Assembly (NCBI RefSeq): GCF_028858725.1 | Contig: NC_084774.1 | Span: 496,001-560,000, forward strand | From: Colius striatus | Lineage: Eukaryota > Chordata > Aves > Coliiformes > Coliidae | Reading direction: 5' to 3' | Length of the DNA stretch: 64,000 nt | Shown here: one piece after another, positions 57,695-64,000 of the stretch | How the letters are laid out: each line of letters begins with the position of its first letter | Numbering within the stretch: position 1 is the first letter of the stretch | Notes under the pieces: generated by a model | Told to the model about the DNA's origin: nothing | Database searches by the model: none | The model's input: only the letters and a program-made list of their open reading frames with translations | Translations under genes and position numbers: made by a program

Positions 57695-58610
57695 ACTCAT
57701 CAGTAGTCTCTCTCTAACTCTAAGCTACTCTAAGTGAAACTTTAAACATGTACCCATTTATTGATACCTGTAAGTAATTGGTTTTCTCCCAATGTCCCAA
57801 CAGGCACGTTCCCATGTTTAATTCTTCTCCAGATATTGCCATCTCTTTCATCATAATAGTGTCGTAAGGAACTCGTAGTTAACTCCATGGAACACAACCA
57901 AGAGAGCAACCAAGTAAACAATCCGAGCCCTGATTACACAAGTTACATCTGAAATACACACCACACAGAATAACTTACTAGACCAAAACATAGAAGAAAA
58001 CTGCTGGGGGGACACAGTTAGAAAAACTCTAAACAAGAACAAAAGCAGAGCAATCAGAAAAAGGCTGAGATGTGCCATATAGAAAAGGAAGCTGCTAAAG
58101 AGAATTACTTCCAGTAATTCCCCATTTCCACTGTATTTTTCATCTGAAATTGACTGAATGGTCAGATGGAAAACAGCATCACACATTCCAAAACACTACC
58201 TAACTGTACTCTTGGACCGGACCAAGCAGCCACAAGAGGCACGTCATGATCCTGAGATGGAGGGGTGGCCTTTCTGATGAACTTGTCCAGACAATTAAAA
58301 AATAACCAACTCTTTAAGCAAAACTCATCTCTAAGTCAATCTCCTACCAACAAGGTTTTGGGAGAATAGGAGAATGCTCAGAGGAAACACTCATTGCATG
58401 GAGGGCTGTTACCTTCTAGTCTTACCCAGAAGAATATTTGCCAGTGCCTTTATTACAGGCCGGGGAACTGACAGAACAATACAAACATGGCACTGACTGT
58501 AATATTTTCATTTCAGGAAAACCTGAAGAGTTGACTCTGAGAAAACCAATAATTAAAACAATTTCATCCCATGCCTGAGATTATTGCCATGAGAAGTTAT
58601 CTCAGTTTAC
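57695..58610. other. Non-coding stretch downstream of TDRD12 copy 2
   Basis: AT-rich single-copy-looking sequence. An open stretch on the minus strand (58,186-57,851) is hydrophobic and resembles nothing I know. The last coding exons of TDRD12 would be expected hereabouts, but none was recognised with confidence. Confidence 0.5.
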
Positions 58611-58782
58611 CACAGAATGGCTGTGGCTGGAATGGCCCTCTGGAGATAATTTCATCCAAACTCCCTGCTCAAGCAGGGACACCTAGAATCATGTGCCCAG
58701 GACCACATGCTGGTTGCTTCTGATTACTTCCAAGGACAGAGACTCTACAGTCTCTGAGAAACCTGTTCCAGGGGTCAGACGC
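58611..58782 (-). mobile_element. CR1 LINE internal 3' fragment
   Basis: CR1 reverse-oriented segment: accacagaatggctgtggct, ggaatggccctctggagata, ccctgctcaagcagggacacc and aaacctgttccaggg. Old and diverged. It sits in intron or downstream sequence of TDRD12 copy 2. Confidence 0.8.
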
Positions 58783-58926
58783 CACCACAGTAAATTATCC
58801 AACAGTACTACCTGAATACCGTGTGGAATCAAATTGAACTTGGAACGGACAGAAGCAAAGAAAAGAACAGGTGCTCTTGGTAAAGGAGTTTAGATACAAA
58901 TATTTTGTAATGCTGCAATTCTATAC

Positions 58927-59023
58927 CTCCCATTGGGTCAGTCCCAGTTGTGTTTCCCAAGGTCAGTACTACTTTTGCTTTGTGTAGTTCTCCTTTAACT
59001 TTTTGATGAATAGAATTAGTTAC
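58927..59023 (-). pseudogene. TDRD12: TDRD12 copy 2 exon: VLTLGNT region
   Basis: 97 bp, acceptor tccttag, donor gggag|gtatag. Reads VTNSIHQKVKGELHKAKVVL, then TLGNTTGTDPMG, matching the [20 protein letters not shown]... segment just after the second Tudor domain. Open frame. Confidence 0.85.
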
Positions 59024-59517
59024 CTAAGGAAAAAAAGTCACTGCACTTGAGGTGAATTCCAACATAACTTTACAATAACTGCAATGAAACAAATCTTCCA
59101 AGCTTAAAAATGACACGAGTATTAAACAAATAAAACCAGATTTTGTTACTCATTAAGGAAGGAGCTTCCTGAATGGGACAGTACTCAAACACAGTTTCAT
59201 TTACAGAGGCTACCCTTCCCCTGTTCAATCCCCACAGATGCAAAAGCAGCAGTAACGTTTTCTGGAAGAAGATACTGAATTCAGAAGAATTGAAGAAAAA
59301 AAATCGCATAAATCTCACTTGATTTTGCAGGAAAACAAACCAAGAAAGCTGACTTCTCAGAATCTGGCCCAATAGTAGCTATTTCCTGTTAATACTAATG
59401 AGGAGTTAAATTTGAAAACTAACTTTGCAGTTCATTACTGCTTTCTTACAGAAAATAACACACAGAATAACACACAGAAATAAAAGAACATACCATTGAA
59501 AATCTGATAAATATTAC

Positions 59518-59722
59518 CTTTGGGTTCCACTCCAGTTCATTACCAATGGGTGCCACTCTACAAATTCCCCAGCCTGAGGTGGCAGACACTGAAACTTGGC
59601 AGGTGAGTGAAGCAGCTGGTAACTTTGGACTTGACATGTTCTGCCTTCATCTATATAGTTAATTTTGACACTACAGAACATATTTTCCTTCTCTTTTGGG
59701 GAAAATATCTAGCACCTGAGCC
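59518..59722 (-). pseudogene. TDRD12: TDRD12 copy 2 exon: second Tudor, frameshifted
   Basis: 205 bp, acceptor ctctgaag, donor ccaaag|gtaata. It reads AQVLDIFPKREGKYVL in one frame, then VKINYIDEGRTCQVQSYQLL and LPPQAGEF in a second, and CRVAPIGNELEWNPK in a third. All three match consecutive parts of the TDRD12 exon containing the IDEGRTG Tudor segment. Two small indels therefore break the frame. Confidence 0.85.
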
Positions 59723-60022
59723 CTTCAGAGTTGGAGAGGAAACAAAGAATTATTACAGTTGTAAAGTTTCTTCACCTACTTGTGTCTAAAAAAGATTAAA
59801 CTTTCACAGCACAATGTTCAGTGGTGTGTATGTGGAGCCATTCTGGCTTCCCTTCAGCACAGGCAGCATGGGAGAGCTTTTTAAAGAACAATTTGTACAG
59901 CAGAGATTTTTTTGCTACTTTTGATGGTGGGTTAACTTTAACTTAGCAGTAAAAGTTCTAAACTACTTTGTATTAAAAAGTGCACATGAATAATTTAAAC
60001 CAAAAAAAATCCACATTTTTAC

Positions 60023-60210
60023 CTGTGAACAACTGTTTTCTGACATAAACCATGAAATGCCAGCTTCTCCACATTTTTAACAGCAATCTTATTACTAGGT
60101 TCCTTAAAATACCCAATAATTCCTTCAGCAAGAATTGTATATTGGTCCTTCTGCTGATCTACTCTTCGACCAAAGTAGTTTGTTGCATTTACAACGTGGA
60201 GAGGCAGAAT
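60023..60210 (-). pseudogene. TDRD12: TDRD12 copy 2 exon: start of second Tudor domain
   Basis: 188 bp, acceptor gctttcag, donor cacag|gtaaaa. Reads ILPLHVVNATNYFGRRVDQQ, then DQYTILAEGIIGYFKE and VEKLAFHGLCQKT, a clear extended Tudor segment (NATNYFGRIVD in mammals). Frame intact and in phase with the exon at 59,518. Confidence 0.9.
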
Positions 60211-61656
60211 CTGAAAGCATAAAATACGTTATAAAAACAACTGATGGTTTCTTAAGTTAATGAGACGTTTTCATGTTGAAGGTGACCTACCTCTTTCCAG
60301 CCTAAAGAGATGACAAATACTGCTGTACACATGCATTTCAGAAGATGATGACCTCTTATTACTCCAAAGATTAGGAATAATCCTGAATGAATGAATCCTT
60401 ATGAATGGTAACTGTCCATAGCCCAGTCCAGACTGGACACAAGTTTATAGAGCAAGATCTATTAGGTCTTGGTGGTATTCCACTTAAATGAACACTAGTG
60501 AACTACAGTATTACCTGTCAAGCTACTAACCACTAAGGCATTTCACATCATCCAAGCTTAATTGTAAGTGTTCTCCAACCTTACAATGAGATTTAGAAGA
60601 ACTGACTGGGGAAGCGTGACGCCTTCCCTCTTTTTGCACGGAAAATGCTTGACATAAGCTATCAAGAACACCAATTCACAAAATGCTGGGTGCATTTCAT
60701 CCAAAGGCTCATGCTAGGCACAAGTACTGAGATACAGCTGAGTGTATGAGGCCAGACAGAAAAGAAGACCAGAAAGGTAATTTCCACTTACTAAAACCCT
60801 AAAACTCTCACAGTGCAACTAGAGATTCTTAAAGGAAAGCAACATGATACCGAGTTCTAAACAAAAGAGACAGTGAACACTTATCCAATTGACAATGGAT
60901 TTGTAAGGCATATATCCAGGCTCTGCAGTCAGCAGAAGAAGAACTAGATGAGGAAAGAGGCCACAACTGCTGTCTTGAGTGCACAAAAGGGAAGTACAAG
61001 TTTATAACAGGAGTATTACGAAATCTGTCCAGGTTTCAAGCACGGGACTGAAAAGCCAAGTGAAGGGAGTTTTGACATACAAATTGTTACCGAGATGTGA
61101 AGAATCACTATAGCAAAGTCAAACCAGTAAACAGGAAGGTTTCATGACTGTTCATGACACTGAATTTTGTGTTACTTGCAACAAGGGTCATCCACACGAG
61201 AAGGAATATATGAGGGCTTCATCCAAGGCCCTGTTAGAATCCAGTTAGACACAGCTCAGAGAAGTCATCTACTTAGCTAATCTGGAGGGACAGAAGACAA
61301 CAGAGGAGAGAGCAAAGCATAAGCCTTGGGCAATTATGGGCTAGAATACTAATCAAAAAAGAGCCTGAAGTTCCCTCAAGAACACTTGGGCAGGAGTGAT
61401 AATGAATTATGATATCCTGTCAGGCTACATGAGATTGGTCTCCAGAAAATGTTGGTATTTTGATTTTCGTAGCAGTATCTAAGAAGAGTGAAACTGATGC
61501 AAAAGTAACCACAAGAAAAAGAGTCATGAGCAAAAAATGGTTTCATGAAAGTATCCAACAGGAAAATTGAGCAAGAAAACAGAAGCAGCCATGATTGAGG
61601 CATATACCACCTTCCTACACCAGTATGGGTGGTAAGAAAGCTTGGCAATTCCTTAC
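60211..61656. other. Intronic stretch of TDRD12 copy 2
   Basis: No repeat or gene recognised. One small exon completing the CCCH-like motif (after FGAC) is expected in this interval from family structure but was not found. Confidence 0.5.
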
Positions 61657-61877
61657 CTGCAAGCCCCAAATGTTTTAAGATGGGTACACAGTGGCCTTGA
61701 CAATTTCTGGTATTCTTCATCTTTTAGCACCTTGGCAGTCAAACCAGGCAGTTCTGGGGGAACTTCAGCTTCTGCCTGCTGCAAATAGCGGAGGATCCCA
61801 AGTGCATCACACTCGTTGTTTTCTCTTAACAGAACGACTGACTGTGCCTTTGTGATCTCTTGGTCTACAGAAGAATC
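61657..61877 (-). pseudogene. TDRD12: TDRD12 copy 2 exon: end of helicase and CCCH start
   Basis: 221 bp, acceptor tgttttag, donor ttgcag|gtaagg. Reads AQSVVLLRENNECDALGILR, then YLQQAEAEVPPELPGLTAKV and RPLCTHLKTFGAC. It matches the SVLLLTEKD...VLRYLERADAKVPAEL...GRPLCPYLKAFGFC region, where C...C begins the CCCH-like zinc finger. Frame intact. Confidence 0.92.
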
Positions 61878-61969
61878 CTAAAACAAATACACACGTATTT
61901 TTAACAGCTTCTGTGTATCCACTACTTTGTGATCAAATGCAGTATTAACCTGGTAACGGTTTGTCAAAC

Positions 61970-62102
61970 CTTTATCGCATTACAGAAGTTGTCAGGCATG
62001 CTGTGTACACGATGAGCAAAGATTTTTGGAGAGGAAAACTGAAATGTGTCACACAAGTGGCATCTGTAGCTTCCAAAGACTGCATGCATTCATCTGTTAA
62101 AG
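61970..62102 (-). pseudogene. TDRD12: TDRD12 copy 2 exon: helicase-C end, frameshifted
   Basis: 133 bp, acceptor gtgcttag, donor ataaag|gtttga. Reads LTDECMQSLEATDATCVTHF then SFP, after which the match continues in another frame as SPKIFAHRVHSMPDNFCNAI. The family has HFSFPASPKVFGGRLYCMSD here, so a small deletion shifts the frame after HFSFP. In the uncorrected frame translation ends at TAA by the donor. Confidence 0.85.
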
Positions 62103-62758
62103 CTAAGCACACGGTTTATACACACTTGTAAGTGTACTACTCGAAGCATGTGAAGTGTGACATCACTTTAACAGTGGCTGTTTCCATCTCTCCATCCACT
62201 GATTTCAGAAGCAAGAAAAAAGGTCCTTCCCAAACCACTTTGTCATGGTTTGCCATGACAGCCTTTTCTGGTGACGGGGAACGGGCTGTAAAGATGACTC
62301 CTGGAAGAAGTTGCTTGCAGCTCTCCCCAGCTCTGAGCCAGACCCACTGCTGGGGCTGAGCCAATGAGACACCTCCACCATCACTTTGTAACAAGAAGCC
62401 TGAAGAGGAGGGTTCTTCCTCCATTCTTCTTTCTTCTGCCCTTTCCTCTTCTGGCTGGTGGTGGTGCAAGGAGTAGGAACAGTGAGAGAAACAACCATGT
62501 GGGCTCCAAGGTCAGTGAGGAAAGAGAGGAGGAGGTATGCTGGAACAGAGACCTCCCTGCATTCTATGGAGAGAACTGGTGAAGCTGAGGTTTGTTTGCA
62601 TTTCTTTAAAGACCCTACAGCAGCGGTAGAGACTCATTTTGGTAAAGCTGGCCCCAGTCCAGGGGCAGCGATTCACTTCATTAATGGCCCCGAGCCAGGG
62701 GCAGTGATTTCCTTCTTTATCACTATGGCCAGAGCAGGCCGTGTCCCGAAGGAGGGAC

Positions 62759-62866
62759 CCAATATCCACAGCTGTAACTGTGGGGAGGAACCATATTGGG
62801 ATTTATCAAAATGAGACAGAACATAGTTAAAAATGTCATCATGAATGCATTCTGTGTCAGACATTC
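62759..62866 (-). pseudogene. TDRD12: TDRD12 copy 2 exon: end of helicase-C lobe (tentative)
   Basis: Same segment as 42,233-42,340. The donor TTGG|gtccct gives a phase that joins neatly to the next exon (WIL-A|LTDEC at 62,102), which supports it. The upstream junction to 63,016 is out of phase by one base as modelled. Confidence 0.48.
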
Positions 62867-63015
62867 CTGTCAGCCTTTCTTCTAGCTGGCAGAAGGGCAG
62901 GGTTTGGGCTATTTTTAGCAGAAGTAGTTAAATTACAAATTCACAAACCTCCTTTATTCTTAGAAGTCAAGATATTTTAGTTTGTTATATCTTAATAATT
63001 AAAAGCCCCACTTAC

Positions 63016-63164
63016 CTGTGTAAAATGATGCTCACCCGATGAACCATTTCTGCCTCATCTCCTGAATTAGTGAATGTCAGCACCTTCGGAAGATGACTGT
63101 GGGTAAAAGCCAGTATTTTGAGTAACACAGCGGTTCTTTCACTGTCCATACAAGGCTGTACAAC
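63016..63164 (-). pseudogene. TDRD12: TDRD12 copy 2 exon: helicase-C
   Basis: 149 bp, identical in structure to copy 1 at 42,490-42,638. Reads KVLTFTNSGDEAEMVHRV with HSHLPK upstream. Frame intact. It directly follows the region deleted in this copy. Confidence 0.88.
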
Positions 63165-63826
63165 CTAAAGGTGGATACAAACCAGAGGGCTGGTAATTCA
63201 TCTAATCTAGACATGCTTTACTGTGTATTAGGGCAAAACTAAAAACCGCAAAACGGGCCTTTCAATGCTTCAAACAGAAGCTTTTAACACCATATCACCT
63301 CTTCAATGCAGATGGTACAGGCCCGAGGAACCGTGCACCAAGCTGGAGACAAATGGATGTGCAGCAACACACGGTGAAAGGTCCAAAAGTTTCATAGAAG
63401 CAGAAACATCTTGTGTAACTTGAGCTGTGTGAGCCATTTTCAGTGGTCCCTTACAGCCTCAGTGAGTCTATGTTTCTGTGATCTAATGCAGTAGAAAATG
63501 AATGACAATGTTTTAAAAATCAAACCAGACATTTCCATTTCACTATGTCACAGCCCCTTAAAAATCAAGCTTCATCGAGTATCAAAGTGATATGACATTA
63601 ACCACTTGTTAGATATTACTTGATAAATAAGTTACAGACTCCCACACTCATGCAGTCCATCTCTGTCAATGTCTAAGCAGATGGCCTAAATAACCTGGGA
63701 AGCATCATAAAGATACTCTAAGATGACATCAGATGCACCCATTCTCAACATGCACTACCTTTTGGATCATTCATTGACATTTGCACCTTAGAACACAAAA
63801 CCTGCAGTACTCTAATATATACATCC

Positions 63827-63987
63827 TCCACTCCTGTTTCTCAAGGCTTTGTAGCAACTGCTCAACTGCAAAAGTGTAAGAATTGGTGGGATATACAAGA
63901 AAGGATTATTTCCCTGATATGAGATGGCAACTACATCACATCCTTGAGCTATTGGTGGCCAACAGTAAGATTCAGTGGAGTTAGGGC
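63827..63987 (-). pseudogene. TDRD12: TDRD12 copy 2 exon: helicase motif I region
   Basis: Reads WPPIAQGCDVVAIS/NNPFLYIPPILTLLQ-type sequence as in copy 1 (44,286-44,446), with a handful of substitutions (for example aggagtgga for aggaatgga near the 3' end). The non-GT junction after Asn/Ser-Gly is shared with copy 1. The acceptor gttttag lies 13 bases before the window end. Confidence 0.85.
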
Positions 63988-64000
63988 CTAAAACTTTTTT

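Larger units (their letters stand above)
58927..63987 (-). pseudogene. TDRD12: TDRD12 copy 2, C-terminal two-thirds (broken)
   Basis: Eight exon-like segments on the minus strand, in order from the helicase motif I region (63.9 kb) through helicase-C, the CCCH-like segment and the second Tudor domain to the VLTLGNT region (58.9 kb). Lesions: the PGWKKAQ exon is deleted; there is a frameshift after HFSFP in the exon at 61,970; and there are two frameshifts in the exon at 59,518. It probably continues upstream beyond the window. It lies in tandem with copy 1, same strand. Three independent frame breaks argue for a pseudogene rather than sequencing error, but the expected raw-read error rate is unknown to me. 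Confidence 0.82.
62463..64000. repeat. Segmental duplication shared with 41,941-44,470
   Basis: Right-hand copy of the TDRD12 segmental duplication, including introns. Compared with the left copy, about 985 bp are missing at 63,228/63,229, where 'ctttactgtgtatt' joins 'agggcaaaact'. The junction has only a few bases of microhomology. The duplication continues past the window edge. Confidence 0.93.

Noticed and set aside
57851..58186. Hydrophobic 111-codon open frame on the minus strand
   Set aside because: It does not resemble the C-terminus of TDRD12 or any other protein I know, and it sits in AT-rich non-coding sequence. Chance is the simplest explanation.

Overview
The window looks like bird DNA, probably pericentromeric or other heterochromatin. 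The bird assignment rests on CR1 LINE 3' ends with the ATTCTATG-type tail, several avian-type endogenous retrovirus (ERV) LTRs, two ERV leaders with a tRNA-Trp primer-binding site, and the best-matching host gene, TDRD12. I cannot name the species. No intact protein-coding gene, tRNA, rRNA or CRISPR array is visible.

Layout. (1) 1-37,122: one large satellite array with a 188-191 bp monomer (about 185-190 copies, estimated from length). It is interrupted by two copies of one 0.73-0.77 kb solo LTR. Blocks of monomers are duplicated at several scales, including an almost identical 3,017-bp head-to-tail duplication at 27.3-33.4 kb. Monomers at the right edge (36.1-37.1 kb) are more diverged. (2) 37,123-41,934: a mosaic of defective ERV pieces on the minus strand: integrase-env fused to the satellite edge, then env, gag, PBS and 5' LTR. 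(3) 42,233-47,745: a minus-strand partial copy of TDRD12, a Tudor/helicase gene of the piRNA pathway, broken by a stop and cut off at both ends. (4) 48,124-51,896: a G-poor ~33-bp minisatellite carrying a 999-bp solo LTR. (5) 51,897-53,720: a second gag-LTR ERV fragment. (6) 53,721-57,121: two short inverted satellite arms around a putative LTR, two CR1 3' ends and a 39-bp minisatellite. (7) 57,122-57,694: another solo LTR. (8) 58,927-63,987: a second TDRD12 copy on the minus strand, with frameshifts and a deleted exon. It probably continues past the right edge.

How the parts relate. The two TDRD12 copies share a segmental duplication (41.94-44.47 kb and 62.46-64.0 kb). The first ERV inserted into copy 1 after that split, because copy 2 keeps the empty site. 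The solo LTR inside the satellite was carried along when its neighbouring monomers were amplified. The window therefore records satellite turnover, ERV insertion and decay of a duplicated germline-defence gene side by side. Protein matches come from recognising sequence by eye, not from a database search. Block boundaries in the satellite are approximate to tens of bases.
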